Shown in pieces: positions 29,329 through 38,839 of a stretch of DNA of 64,000 bases. The position numbers and the translations under genes are program-made. A model generated the notes under the pieces. That model was not told the origin of the DNA. It saw only the letters and a list, made by a program, of their open reading frames with translations, and made no database searches. Within the stretch, counting starts at the first letter, position 1; each line of letters opens with the position of its first letter. Source of the stretch: Vibrio taketomensis (GTDB lineage Bacteria > Pseudomonadota > Gammaproteobacteria > Enterobacterales > Vibrionaceae); contig NZ_AP019649.1 in the NCBI RefSeq assembly GCF_009938165.1, positions 2,170,001-2,234,000 of the forward strand, given 5' to 3'.

Positions 29329-30252
29329 TTACATTTGGTCAATTTTAGCCTTAACCCGCAATACTTTGTCTGCATATTGAGGATCGGTCGCGTAACCCGC
29401 TTGATGAATACCACGAATAAATTGCTCAGGGTCACCACCGTGACGCAGTGCCATCGTATAACGCGGGTTTTCATTGAGAAAACGAACATAGTCATTAAAA
29501 CTTTGCTCATAGTCTTGATAAGCTCGAAACGCGGCTTTCTCTTGCACTGGTACACCTTGATGATATTCCAGTGTCTGAGTGGCCACTCGCTCACCGCTCC
29601 AACTCTTATCAGCCTTGATATTAAATAAGTTGTTGCTGCTAGTACGGCTATTAGCAACCATCTTTTGTCCCCAACCCGTTTCAAGTGCGGCTTGAGCCAA
29701 TAACAATGATGAATCAATGCCAAGCGCATTTGCCGCTTTTTCGGCATAAGGTTTCATTGAAGTAACGAACGACTCAGGGCTATCAAAACGGCTTGGTTGA
29801 GACGGTGAAGCTTGAGTAGGTAACACTTCTTCTGCCTCAACACGGTTGGCTCTTGCTAGGCGAGCACGATCCACTTTTTCCATTAACTGTTCAAAGTTCT
29901 CATCACCCGCTTTAGCATTTTGATTTTCAATCGAACCAGAGCTTAACTGAGCAACGATCATATCCGCTAATCCCAAAGAACCCGAAGAGCTCAACTCACT
30001 CGCCATCTGCTCATCCAGCATTTGGCGATAAAATTGTTGATTCTGGCTATTCATCAAATCGGACTCAAAGGTCGTGTTTGCTTCGCGCATGGATTTGAAC
30101 AGCATGGTGGTAAAAATCGCTTCAAACTGTTTTGCCGCCGCAGTCAGTGCCGCTTTGTCATCACCTTCATCACCATTTACCGCTTGTTGACGTAGTTTAT
30201 CAAGACCCGCGATGTCATGGATAAAGCCTATATCGTTGCCGTTATTTATCAT
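29329..30252 (-). CDS. flgJ: Flagellar rod cap / peptidoglycan hydrolase
   Basis: A 307-residue two-domain protein. Residues 1-110 are the rod-scaffold (rod cap) domain, with AAKQFEAIFTTMLFKSMREAN. Residues about 150-307 are the glucosaminidase-type domain that opens the cell wall for the rod, with AQAALETGWGQKM containing the catalytic glutamate and NLFNIKADKSWSGERV. Both domains are intact. It starts 9 bases after flgI. Confidence 0.95.
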   Translation of the reverse strand: MINNGNDIGFIHDIAGLDKLRQQAVNGDEGDDKAALTAAAKQFEAIFTTMLFKSMREANTTFESDLMNSQNQQFYRQMLDEQMASELSSSGSLGLADMIVAQLSSGSIENQNAKAGDENFEQLMEKVDRARLARANRVEAEEVLPTQASPSQPSRFDSPESFVTSMKPYAEKAANALGIDSSLLLAQAALETGWGQKMVANSRTSSNNLFNIKADKSWSGERVATQTLEYHQGVPVQEKAAFRAYQDYEQSFNDYVRFLNENPRYTMALRHGGDPEQFIRGIHQAGYATDPQYADKVLRVKAKIDQM

Positions 30253-30261
30253 GCTTATCCC

Positions 30262-31353
30262 TTAAATAATGATTAATTGACCTTCAATGGCACCCGCTTG
30301 CTTCAACGCTTGCAAGATGGCCATTAAGTCTGACGGCGCCGCACCCACTTCGTTAACCGCTCGAACGAGATCATCTAAAGTTAAACCTGGTTCAAATTTA
30401 AACATTTTACCTTGTTGCTCGGTCACTTCAATGTCTGAGTCTGGCACGACAACCGTATCACCACCACCAAAGGGATTTGGCTGACTGACATTAAGGTTTT
30501 CTTTGATTGCAACAGTCATACCACCATGCGTGACCGCAGCAGCTTTAAGACGAACATGCTTACCGACGACAATGGTACCCGTGCGTGAGTTGACGATGAT
30601 TTTCGCAGAACCTTCTGCCGGATCAAATTCTAGGTTTTCAATCGCTGATAAAAACGCAACACGCTGACTGGTATCACGCGGAGCTCGAACCTTGACTGAG
30701 GTTGCATCAATCGCCTGCGCCATCTGCGGACCAAGGAAATTGTTGACGGCATCAGCAAGGCGTTGAGCGGTGGTAAAGTCTGATTCAAGCAAATTGAAAG
30801 TGATGAAGTCGCCACGACTAAATGGCGTTGGGATTTCACGTTCTACCATCGCGCCGTTCGAAATCATACCCGCGGTAGGGTTGTTACCCACAATTTTAGA
30901 ACCATCGGCACCACTGGCACTGAAACCACTGACCACCAAGTTACCTTGCGCAACCGCATACACCTCACCATCGAGACCTTTCAGCATGGTTTGCATCAAA
31001 GTACCACCGCGTAAACTTTTAGCAGAACCAATTGAAGAGACGGTAACGTCAATGCTTTGTCCTTGCTTAGAGAAAGCGGGCAATTCGGCGGTAACAATAA
31101 CAGCGGCAACGTTTTTGGTTTTTGGCTTAGTGCCTGGTGGCAATTGAATGCCGAAGTTTTGCAACATGGCATTGAAGCTTTGGTCAGTAAATGGCGTCGA
31201 TTCACCGGTTCCAGGTAAGCCTGTAACTAAGCCATATCCGACCAATTGGTTGCTGCGGACACCTGCAACTTGAGCCACGTCCTTAATGCGGGCGGCCTGA
31301 GCGGACGTGGCAAGTAGCAATAAACTGGTGATAAGGAGTAGAGCTTTTTTCAT
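30262..31353 (-). CDS. flgI: Flagellar P-ring protein
   Basis: A 363-residue periplasmic protein with a Sec signal peptide ([20 protein letters not shown]). FlgI builds the P ring bushing in peptidoglycan; FlgA escorts it. [25 protein letters not shown] is the family N-terminus (mature residues follow the signal). In vibrios it is surrounded by the T ring (MotX/MotY) and H ring (FlgT). Confidence 0.96.
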   Translation of the reverse strand: MKKALLLITSLLLLATSAQAARIKDVAQVAGVRSNQLVGYGLVTGLPGTGESTPFTDQSFNAMLQNFGIQLPPGTKPKTKNVAAVIVTAELPAFSKQGQSIDVTVSSIGSAKSLRGGTLMQTMLKGLDGEVYAVAQGNLVVSGFSASGADGSKIVGNNPTAGMISNGAMVEREIPTPFSRGDFITFNLLESDFTTAQRLADAVNNFLGPQMAQAIDATSVKVRAPRDTSQRVAFLSAIENLEFDPAEGSAKIIVNSRTGTIVVGKHVRLKAAAVTHGGMTVAIKENLNVSQPNPFGGGDTVVVPDSDIEVTEQQGKMFKFEPGLTLDDLVRAVNEVGAAPSDLMAILQALKQAGAIEGQLIII

Positions 31354-31403
31354 GGCGTTACCTGTAACTTAAGTCGATGTCAAAACACCGACTTCAAACA
31401 CTG

Positions 31404-32183
31404 TTACAGAGATACATTGAAAAATCGTGCCAAGAATCCAGGCTCTTGCATATCTTGTTGATTTCCCGTACCTGAATAACGGATACGAGCATTGGAGACA
31501 CGCGTTGAAGCGATGGTATTGTCGTAAGTGATGTCTTCTGGACGAATCGTGCCGCTCAGACGAATATATTCATCACCGGTATTTAACGTTAACCACTTTT
31601 CACCACGAATGACTAGGTTGCCATTGGCTAGCACTTCAATCACTTCAACGGTAATGGAACCCGATAAGCTATTGCTTTGATTGGCCGCTGAACTTCCACT
31701 GAACTTGTTATCATTCGACAAGTTATAAGAGAAATTGTAATCACCAATATTAAGCTGCTGACCACCGACCTCTAACGGGTCCATCTTTGCATCATTATTC
31801 TTTGATAAATCAGCATCAGCACTTTTTGCCGCTTTGGTTGCTTCATCCAATGTGACGGTAATGATATCGCCAATACCATGCGGTTTAGAGTCATCATAAA
31901 GGCTCGTAGTACGAGCAGAACTAAACAATGAACCCGTTTCTGCCGCATAATGCTCTGGTTGATGTTTTGGGTGAATCGGTGCCCATGCAGGATCACCCTC
32001 AACTGGATCAGTTCGGCCACGTAAGGTATCGATAATGCCAGTGCTCTCATCGCTCGATTTATCACCCTCCACGGCATCAACAGTCGTGGTTCCTTGGGTG
32101 ACATCAGGCGCTTCTACTGGCGGTTGCAGCATCGAACAACCCGACATTAAGGCAACAAAAGTTAGGGCAAGAATACGCTTCAT
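31404..32183 (-). CDS. flgH: Flagellar L-ring lipoprotein
   Basis: A 259-residue outer-membrane lipoprotein; lipobox MSGC follows [34 protein letters not shown] and the C-terminal [14 protein letters not shown] region are typical. The start at 32183 has AGAGG eight bases upstream; six codons more are open. FlgH forms the L ring at the outer membrane. Confidence 0.95.
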   Translation of the reverse strand: MKRILALTFVALMSGCSMLQPPVEAPDVTQGTTTVDAVEGDKSSDESTGIIDTLRGRTDPVEGDPAWAPIHPKHQPEHYAAETGSLFSSARTTSLYDDSKPHGIGDIITVTLDEATKAAKSADADLSKNNDAKMDPLEVGGQQLNIGDYNFSYNLSNDNKFSGSSAANQSNSLSGSITVEVIEVLANGNLVIRGEKWLTLNTGDEYIRLSGTIRPEDITYDNTIASTRVSNARIRYSGTGNQQDMQEPGFLARFFNVSL

Positions 32184-32201
32184 GCTAAAGCCTCTTATCA
32201 A

Positions 32202-32990
32202 TTACAGTTGCTGGTTAACAAAGCTCATCATCTTATCCACGGCTGAAATCACTTTTGAATTCATCTCGTAGACACGCTGAGCTTCGATCATGTTCACCAA
32301 TTCTTCGGTCACGTTTACGTTTGATGTTTCAAGCATTGATTGACGAATGTCACCAAAACCATCAAGCCCCGGAACCCCTTCTTGAGGATCGCCACTCGCG
32401 CCAGTCGGCAAGTAAAGGTTTTGACCAATAGGCTCTAAGCCACCTGGGTTGATAAAATCTACCGTGGTGATCTGACCAACAACTTGGTTATCTTGCTGCC
32501 CGCGCAAACGGACCGAAACTTCGCCGTCAGTACCAATCGTAATACCGACTGCGTCTTCAGGAATGGCAATTTCAGGCTCCAGCGCATAACCGGCACCAGA
32601 CGTTACAATCACACCCTCATCATTCACGGTAAACTGGCCGTTGCGGCTGTAACCAATATTGCCGTCTGGCATTAGGATCTGGAAGAAACCATCGCCTTCG
32701 ATCATCATGTCCAAACTGTTACTGGTCGTTTGTGCGTTGCCATTGGTGTGCACCTTTTGGGTTGCCACAACCTTTGAGCCTGCACCAAGCATTAAACCAC
32801 TCGGAAGCTCAGTATTTTGCGATGACTGACCACCCGCTTGGTTGATATTCTGGTAAAACAAATCTTCAAACACCGCACGGCTTTTTTTGTAACCTATGGT
32901 TGAAGCGTTCGCCAAGTTGTTTGATATGGTTGAAATATTGGTTTGCTGAGCATCTAAGCCAGTCTTACTTACCCATAATGCTGGATGCAT
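32202..32990 (-). CDS. flgG: Flagellar distal rod protein
   Basis: A 262-residue rod protein starting MHPALWVSKTGLDAQQTNIS with the rod motif ISNNLANASTIGYKKSRA, and ending with the TEELVNMIEAQRVYEMNSK C-terminal helix. Length matches E. coli FlgG (260). Confidence 0.97.
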   Translation of the reverse strand: MHPALWVSKTGLDAQQTNISTISNNLANASTIGYKKSRAVFEDLFYQNINQAGGQSSQNTELPSGLMLGAGSKVVATQKVHTNGNAQTTSNSLDMMIEGDGFFQILMPDGNIGYSRNGQFTVNDEGVIVTSGAGYALEPEIAIPEDAVGITIGTDGEVSVRLRGQQDNQVVGQITTVDFINPGGLEPIGQNLYLPTGASGDPQEGVPGLDGFGDIRQSMLETSNVNVTEELVNMIEAQRVYEMNSKVISAVDKMMSFVNQQL

Positions 32991-33009
32991 AACTTTCTCC
33001 TAATCTCTC

Positions 33010-33759
33010 TTAGCTCGAACGAAGTAGCGAGTCGGACGCTTTGTCCATCTCTTCTGCCGTGCTCATCATTTTGACTTGCATTTCAAATTGTCGCTGCAAA
33101 TCGATCAGAGCTGTCATTTCACCAACCGCGTTGACGTTACTTCCTTCGATAGCGCCCGTAAGCAGCTTAACTGCGGCATTCGCCTCGTAAGCAGTGTTTG
33201 CTTCTTTCGCTCTAAACAACCCGTTTGCATCTTTGAATAGTGACTGGTTATTGATTTGAACCAGTTTGATGCGGTCAACAACTTCCATCGCATTAGCCGG
33301 CGCACCTTGTGGTACGACTGAAATCGTACCATCTGTCCCGATTTCAACTTTGCTGACAGGAATAGGCAGGGTAATTGGGCCACCGCCCTCACCCATCACT
33401 AAATTGCCGTTGCCACTGGTCAACAAACCAGTCGCATCAATTTGTAGATTGCCGTTACGCGTCAGACCTTCTTGGCCGTTCTTATCCATAACGGAAATCC
33501 AACCATCACCTTGAATAGTGACATCAAGATCACGGCCTGTCGTAATAACACTGCCTTGTTGGAAATTATGTCCTGGACGCTCTGTCATGCTAAATACACG
33601 GGTAGGTAAACCATCACCGTATGCTTGCATTGAACGAGCTTGCGCCAAATCAGCACGGAAACCCGTGGTACCGACGTTAGCTAGGTTGTTCGCTCTGAGC
33701 TGCAGCGCTTGCATATTCTGCTTGGCTCCGCTCATGGCTAAAAACAGAGAACGATCCAT
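33010..33759 (-). CDS. flgF: Flagellar proximal rod protein FlgF
   Basis: A 249-residue rod protein starting MDRSLFLAMSGAKQNMQALQ, with RANNLANVGTTGFRADLA as the rod motif. The ATG at 33759 has GGAG six bases upstream; the longer frame would need a TTG start. It is separated from flgE by 199 bases, the only large gap in the rod/hook operon, which holds a hairpin and a sigma-54-like motif. Confidence 0.95.
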   Translation of the reverse strand: MDRSLFLAMSGAKQNMQALQLRANNLANVGTTGFRADLAQARSMQAYGDGLPTRVFSMTERPGHNFQQGSVITTGRDLDVTIQGDGWISVMDKNGQEGLTRNGNLQIDATGLLTSGNGNLVMGEGGGPITLPIPVSKVEIGTDGTISVVPQGAPANAMEVVDRIKLVQINNQSLFKDANGLFRAKEANTAYEANAAVKLLTGAIEGSNVNAVGEMTALIDLQRQFEMQVKMMSTAEEMDKASDSLLRSS

Positions 33760-33771
33760 TAGTTGCTCCAA

Positions 33772-33958
33772 AAGTCACTATTCATGACCATTAAAGCAAT
33801 TAATATGCCAATAAAAACGCAATAAAATCAATGAGTGATGGCAAGCATCACGAGGAATGGTAAAAAGAGAGGAATAAACTTTGCCACTGAGGCAAACAAA
33901 GGCAACTTGGTTTTGCCGCCAAGTTGCCAATATTTTAGTGTGTATACAAACTCAATAA
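33772..33958. other. Gap between flgE and flgF
   Basis: Within this gap, arms GGCAACTTGG (33901-33910) and CCAAGTTGCC (33919-33928) form a 10-bp perfect stem with an 8-base loop. No reading frame of note. Confidence 0.7.
33914..33929 (-). promoter_or_regulatory. Sigma-54-like motif before flgF (uncertain)
   Basis: Minus-strand TGGCAACTTGGCGGCA keeps GG-N10-GC and resembles the flagellin motif TGGCAATTAGGCGGCA at 13 of 16 bases. It overlaps a stable hairpin, so it may instead be a partial terminator or processing site after flgE. Confidence 0.4.
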
Positions 33959-35260
33959 TTAGCGAATTTGTAGAATGTTTTGTTGTAGCTGGTTATGCAC
34001 TTCAAGTGAACGCGAGTTCGCTTGGAAGTTACGCTGCGCTGAGATCAAATCGACTAACTCTTGGGTCATATCAATGTTTGATTGCTCGAGAGCACCATTG
34101 TTGATGGTACCGAATGAACCTTTGTTCGATTCGCCCCAAATTTTGTCACCAGAGAACTGAGTCGAATCCCATTGGGTGCCGCCTTTCTTATCTAGGCCTT
34201 GCTCGTTCGCAACACGTACTAGTGCAACACGGCCTAGAGTCACGTTCTCACCGTTTGAGTAAGTACCAAGTACGCTACCGTTCTCGTCAAAGTCAATCTT
34301 AGTCAAGAAGCCCGTTGTCGCACCATCTTCATCAAACTTGCTGAGCTCAAATGGCGCAGCAAACTGAGTCGCAGAGTCCAATTTGAATGACAGTGTTTGA
34401 CTAATGTCAGCACCGTTCATATCAAGTGGGTTAGTACCTGCACCAATAGGTTCTGAAACGATATTGTTGCCGTTGTTGATGCTCTGCATCGTACCATCGT
34501 TATTAAAACGCATGGTGTGACCAATGTGTGTTCCCGAAGTGGCATCACCACCAGCAATATTGATTGGCTTTTCACCCTCACGGTCAGTTACCGTGTAGTA
34601 GGTTTGCCAAGTATTAGGCTGGTTTTGGTCTTTCAAGTAGTACGTAGTCAACTTGTAAGATTGGCCCATCGAGTCATAAATAGTCGATGACGTTGAACGG
34701 TTGTAAGTATCTGGATTAGAGAAATCAAACAATGTTGGATCTTTCAACGCGCCGTTTGCCGGCAGGTTAACACCCACTTCGATATTTGCCGTTTGCTTAG
34801 GCTTACCGAACTCGGCTGGAATACTTAGTGGTCGAGGCTCGTAAGAAAGAACATCACCCGTGTCTTGGTTCACTTCATAACCCAGCAAATACTCTTCGTT
34901 TGACGTCACCAAGTAGTTGTCTTTGTTTAAGTGAAATGCACCATTACGTGTTAATTCATTCTGTTGTGGCAATAGGCGATCTTTTGCCACCGAGAAGAAA
35001 CCAGTACCAGAAATACGCAAATCGAGCGGGTTATTGGTGTAAACACTTGAACCTTCGTGGAATTGCTGAGCAACTTTGTTGGCTTGCACACCTTGACCAG
35101 GTGAGGTTTTCGCATTGGTGAATAGCGAGTTGGAGTACACATCACCAAATTCAGCACGCGACTCTTTAAAACCAAAAGTATTCGCGTTGGCAATATTGTT
35201 ACTGGTCGTATTCAGATCTAACTGAGCGGCCGACAACCCGCTTAATGAAACATATGACAT
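33959..35260 (-). CDS. flgE: Flagellar hook protein
   Basis: A 433-residue hook subunit. N-terminal MSYVSLSGLSAAQLDLNTTS and NNIANANTFGFKESRAEF, C-terminal MTQELVDLISAQRNFQANSR. The middle is the variable D2 region. It lies 26 bases after flgD, its cap chaperone. Confidence 0.97.
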   Translation of the reverse strand: MSYVSLSGLSAAQLDLNTTSNNIANANTFGFKESRAEFGDVYSNSLFTNAKTSPGQGVQANKVAQQFHEGSSVYTNNPLDLRISGTGFFSVAKDRLLPQQNELTRNGAFHLNKDNYLVTSNEEYLLGYEVNQDTGDVLSYEPRPLSIPAEFGKPKQTANIEVGVNLPANGALKDPTLFDFSNPDTYNRSTSSTIYDSMGQSYKLTTYYLKDQNQPNTWQTYYTVTDREGEKPINIAGGDATSGTHIGHTMRFNNDGTMQSINNGNNIVSEPIGAGTNPLDMNGADISQTLSFKLDSATQFAAPFELSKFDEDGATTGFLTKIDFDENGSVLGTYSNGENVTLGRVALVRVANEQGLDKKGGTQWDSTQFSGDKIWGESNKGSFGTINNGALEQSNIDMTQELVDLISAQRNFQANSRSLEVHNQLQQNILQIR

Positions 35261-35286
35261 TTCAAATTCTCCTATCTAGCCTGCGG

Positions 35287-35997
35287 TTACGCTTTGCCTA
35301 CTTCGAGTACTTCAGCAAGTCGAACTGGTGACTCAAAGCCAGCCAGATTGAGCAGTACATTGCCATCACCTTTACCCAAAAGAACGCTGTTGACGTTTGC
35401 GTATGTCGATACTTCAAACTCTTTGCTTTCTCCTTCAAGTAAACCTGAAGCTTTGACTTTAAATTTACCCGCTGGCAACGGATTACCGCTTTCATCTTTG
35501 CCGTCCCAAACGACACGGTTATCACCAGCAAGTTTGGCTCCCACTTCAAATGTGCGCACCAATTGCCCCATTTCGTCTTCCACACGGATAAGTAGGTTAT
35601 CCACGTTTTGCGGAAGTTTTACCATGGCCGCCATCGATTCACCGTCTTGTTTAACCCCTGCAGCACCCGGAACGAGTACATCACGGCCAACAAGCGTAGA
35701 AGCTTGTAGAGCTTGGTTTGATGTCATTGATGTATTCAATGTTTCAAACTGGTTGTTCATTTTGCCAATGCCGTCAACCGTCGCGAATGACGCCATCTGA
35801 GCAATCATCTGATCGTTGCCAACAGGCTTAAATGGATCTTGTTGTGCCAATTGCTTCGTCAACAACGAAAGAAAATCTTCTTGTTTAAGATCTTGCTTAC
35901 CTGTTGTTTCATTGGGCTTTTTCTGGTCTTGTAGGGCTTTTAGCTGGTCTACATAGGACAAGCCGCTTTGACCAACGTTGTTAATACCACCGGCCAT
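35287..35997 (-). CDS. flgD: Flagellar hook assembly (cap) protein
   Basis: A 236-residue hook-cap protein. QEDFLSLLTKQLAQQDPFKP and DNDQMI-like VGNDQMIAQMASFATVDGI are the conserved N-terminal segments; VVWDGKDESGNPLPAGKFKV belongs to the FLG-D domain. 16 bases after flgC. Confidence 0.96.
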   Translation of the reverse strand: MAGGINNVGQSGLSYVDQLKALQDQKKPNETTGKQDLKQEDFLSLLTKQLAQQDPFKPVGNDQMIAQMASFATVDGIGKMNNQFETLNTSMTSNQALQASTLVGRDVLVPGAAGVKQDGESMAAMVKLPQNVDNLLIRVEDEMGQLVRTFEVGAKLAGDNRVVWDGKDESGNPLPAGKFKVKASGLLEGESKEFEVSTYANVNSVLLGKGDGNVLLNLAGFESPVRLAEVLEVGKA

Positions 35998-36013
35998 ACG
36001 TTACCTCCTATCC

Positions 36014-36430
36014 TTACTGACCCATCTGCAGCGTACGCAGCAGCATTTGTTTACTGGCATCTGCTAATTGCACATTCGTTTGGTATGAGCGAGAAGCAGA
36101 AATCATATTTGCCATTTCTTCCATAACGTTGACATTCGGCTTGTAGATATAGCCGTCATCATTCGCTAATGGGTGATCTGGATTGTACTCAGCATTTAGA
36201 GGCTTATCGCTCTCAACAATGCCCAACACTTTTACCGGCACGGTATGGTCGTGGCCATATTTTGCCTTACTCAATTCAGCACCAAACACGGCATGGCGCG
36301 CTTTATAGGTATCTTTCGCTGAGCTCGAGATACTGTCTGCGTTAGCCAAGTTACTAGAGGTCGTATTTAGACGAACAGATTCAGCACTCATCGCAGAACC
36401 AGTCACATTGAACACATTAAATAAGCTCAT
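36014..36430 (-). CDS. flgC: Flagellar proximal rod protein FlgC
   Basis: A 138-residue rod protein, MSLFNVFNVTGSAMSAESVR, with TSSNLANADSISSS and the C-terminal NVMEEMANMISASRSYQTN. Length as E. coli FlgC (134). 5 bases after flgB. Confidence 0.96.
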   Translation of the reverse strand: MSLFNVFNVTGSAMSAESVRLNTTSSNLANADSISSSAKDTYKARHAVFGAELSKAKYGHDHTVPVKVLGIVESDKPLNAEYNPDHPLANDDGYIYKPNVNVMEEMANMISASRSYQTNVQLADASKQMLLRTLQMGQ

Positions 36431-36435
36431 CTAAG

Positions 36436-36831
36436 TTATTCCCCTTTAATTGCCTTGCTTAAATTCTTAAATTTACTTCCTAAGAAGTCGAGTGATGCTT
36501 GATGTCTAATTTGGTTTTGCATAAACAAGTTACGTTCCAAATCAACATCGACAGTATTGCCATCACCCGTATCAGGCTGAGTTGGTAATCGGTAAAGCAC
36601 TTCGCCAGTGACATGCGTAGAGGCAGGAATATGCCGACTGTCGGTACGGCTAAGACCAATACTTGCCTCCGACTTTGCCGCCTGCAACGCTTTATTGAAG
36701 TCCATGCCTTTTGCTTTGTAACCCGGCGTGTTTGCTTGCGCGATGTTGGTGGATATCACCTCAGCATTGCGCTCACGGACACCCACAGTGTGTTGGTGAA
36801 TGCCTAAAGCCTTGTCAAAAGAAATAGCCAT
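36436..36831 (-). CDS. flgB: Flagellar proximal rod protein FlgB
   Basis: A 131-residue rod protein, first gene of flgBCDEFGHIJ. ISTNIAQANTPGYKAKGMDF is the rod motif; NLFMQNQIRHQASLDFL the C-terminal helix. The sigma-54 site 44 bases upstream drives the operon. Confidence 0.96.
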   Translation of the reverse strand: MAISFDKALGIHQHTVGVRERNAEVISTNIAQANTPGYKAKGMDFNKALQAAKSEASIGLSRTDSRHIPASTHVTGEVLYRLPTQPDTGDGNTVDVDLERNLFMQNQIRHQASLDFLGSKFKNLSKAIKGE

Positions 36832-36874
36832 GTTTACCTCTACGTATAGAACTGACTGTTATTATTTTATTAAA

Positions 36875-36890
36875 AGCAAAATGCGTGCCA
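36875..36890 (-). promoter_or_regulatory. Sigma-54 promoter of flgB operon
   Basis: Minus-strand TGGCACGCATTTTGCT fits TGGCACG-N4-TTGCW exactly. Confidence 0.9.
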
Positions 36891-36959
36891 TATGAATGAC
36901 GAACGTTTGCGATATGGAATATTGCTTTAGCTCAGCAAGAAATACGCCAAAACCAAGTA

Positions 36960-36988
36960 ATAAAAAAGCCCAGCATAACGCTGGGCTG
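36960..36988 (-). terminator. cheV-cheR terminator
   Basis: Minus-strand stem AGCCCAGC / GCTGGGCT with loop GTTAT, followed by TTTTTATTAC, 13 bases past the cheR stop. Confidence 0.88.
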
Positions 36989-37000
36989 AATATCTTGAAA

Positions 37001-37828
37001 TTACTTCAGTTTATAGATGATACCAGGGTTACAACGCACCATCTCAAAACGGTCAGTCAATCCGGTTAGTGACTCCGACGCCCCTAAAAGTAAATAACCG
37101 CCAGGGTTGAGACTATTCGCCATCTGGTTGAGTACTTTTGACTTCATCTCAGGTGAAAAATAGATCAACACGTTTCGGCAAAAGATCACATCAAACTTAC
37201 CTAACAAAGCATAGCTATCCATCAGGTTTTGAGGGCGAAAGTTAACCAGACGCTTAGCTGTCTCTTTGATTTTCATTCGGCCATCACCGGCATCTTCAAA
37301 AAATTGGCGTCGGCGCTCTGGTGAAAGGCCACGTCCAAGTGCAAGGTTGTCGTAGATACCCAAACGGCACATATCAAGCATACTTGAAGAAATGTCGGTT
37401 GCAGTAATAGAAACGCTCGGCAAAAAACCGGGCTTGCGTTGCTGTGTTTCTAATACTGTCATCGCCATTGAATATGGCTCTTGACCTGAAGAACTCGCAG
37501 CCGACCATATTTTTATCGGGCGTTTGTTTGCAGCTAACTCTGGCAGAATCTTCTCTGCTAAAACGGTAAACGGATAGCCATCACGAAACCATAATGTTTC
37601 ATTGGTTGTCATGGCATCAATCGCCGCTATGCGTAACTCACGATTTCGTCCAGCAATGACATCGCGCAATAAATCAGAAATAGAGGCCATTTTGAATTTA
37701 ACCACAAGAGGGCTTAAACGGCTTCTGACTAAATATTGCTTACTGTCGCCCAATACGATGCCGCATTGAGACTCCAAGAATCGACTAAATTCACGATACT
37801 CATGATCGCTTATTGTTATCGCTGTCAT
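37001..37828 (-). CDS. cheR: Chemotaxis protein methyltransferase
   Basis: A 275-residue SAM-dependent enzyme that methylates glutamates of chemoreceptors. N-terminal helical domain (about residues 1-75) with TTNETLWFRDGYPF; SAM domain with IWSAASSSGQEPYSMAM, TDISSSML and DVIFCRNVLIYFS. No C-terminal receptor-binding pentapeptide is needed. It follows cheV by 10 bases; vibrios carry this cheV-cheR pair within the flg locus. Confidence 0.96.
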   Translation of the reverse strand: MTAITISDHEYREFSRFLESQCGIVLGDSKQYLVRSRLSPLVVKFKMASISDLLRDVIAGRNRELRIAAIDAMTTNETLWFRDGYPFTVLAEKILPELAANKRPIKIWSAASSSGQEPYSMAMTVLETQQRKPGFLPSVSITATDISSSMLDMCRLGIYDNLALGRGLSPERRRQFFEDAGDGRMKIKETAKRLVNFRPQNLMDSYALLGKFDVIFCRNVLIYFSPEMKSKVLNQMANSLNPGGYLLLGASESLTGLTDRFEMVRCNPGIIYKLK

Positions 37829-37838
37829 TAATTTCTCT

Positions 37839-38765
37839 TTATTTTATAAGTGCAGTTTTCACTGCATTACCTAACTCATCTGGATTAAATTTAGCGATAA
37901 ATGAATTGGCGCCAACGCGCTCAACCATTGCTTGGTTAAACACTCCACTCAAAGAAGAGTGCAGAATCACATACAAATCTTTTAGCTCTGGATTACGACG
38001 AATCTCTGCAGTCAAAGTATAGCCATCCATTTCTGGCATTTCGATATCTGAAATGACCAACGAGATCTGGTCATAGATCTTACCTTGTGATGCCATCTCT
38101 AACAGTTTTTCGTAAGCCTCTTTGCCATCTTTTACCGAAACAACCTCAAAACCGAGTGATGTTATCGCTCGCTCCACCTGTCTACGTGCAACGGTAGAAT
38201 CATCGGCAATTAATATTCTACGTACCACTGGCTTTTCAGCATGAGCCTGCTCAATCTCTTCACTAATCGAACGATCCATTGTTTCATCAACAGGAGCGAT
38301 TTCAGCAAGAATTTTTTCTACGTCTAGAATTTCAACCAGTTCGTTATCAATATTAGTGACTGCCGTTAAATAGTGTGCACGACCCGACCCTTCTGGTGGC
38401 GGCAATATCGCTTCCCAATGCATATTGATAATACGTTCAACGGAACTCACCAAAAATGCTTGAATGCTGCGGTTAAACTCAGCGATCACAACAAAGGCTT
38501 TATCGATGTCCGTTGTTGCTCGACCACCAATCGCCAAACTTAAATCAATCACCGAAACCGTATGGCCACGAATATGCGCCACGCCTTTAACTAACGGGTG
38601 AAGATTTGGCATTGAAGTAAGCTTAGGGCATTGCAGAACTTCTTTAACCTTAAACACATTAATGCCATAACGTTGGCGTCCCATTAAGCGAAAGGTTAAA
38701 AGTTCCAATCGGTTTTGACCGACGAGTTGTGTACGCTGATTCACAGAATCAAGAATACCCGTCAT
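37839..38765 (-). CDS. cheV: Chemotaxis coupling/response regulator CheV
   Basis: A 308-residue fusion of a CheW domain (about residues 15-160: GINVFKVKEVLQCP, GVAHIRGHTVSVIDL) and a receiver domain (about 180-308: RRILIADDSTVARRQ, SLVISDIEMPEMDGY). The phospho-acceptor aspartate in ISDIEMPEMDG is present. CheV couples receptors to CheA and helps adaptation. Divergent from flgA by 74 bases. Confidence 0.96.
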   Translation of the reverse strand: MTGILDSVNQRTQLVGQNRLELLTFRLMGRQRYGINVFKVKEVLQCPKLTSMPNLHPLVKGVAHIRGHTVSVIDLSLAIGGRATTDIDKAFVVIAEFNRSIQAFLVSSVERIINMHWEAILPPPEGSGRAHYLTAVTNIDNELVEILDVEKILAEIAPVDETMDRSISEEIEQAHAEKPVVRRILIADDSTVARRQVERAITSLGFEVVSVKDGKEAYEKLLEMASQGKIYDQISLVISDIEMPEMDGYTLTAEIRRNPELKDLYVILHSSLSGVFNQAMVERVGANSFIAKFNPDELGNAVKTALIK

Positions 38766-38839
38766 AAGCTCATCTCCATTTCAAACTTTGATGTAAAAAA
38801 GTGGTAATCTTAGAGCGGCTATGAAAATTGAGAAACCGC

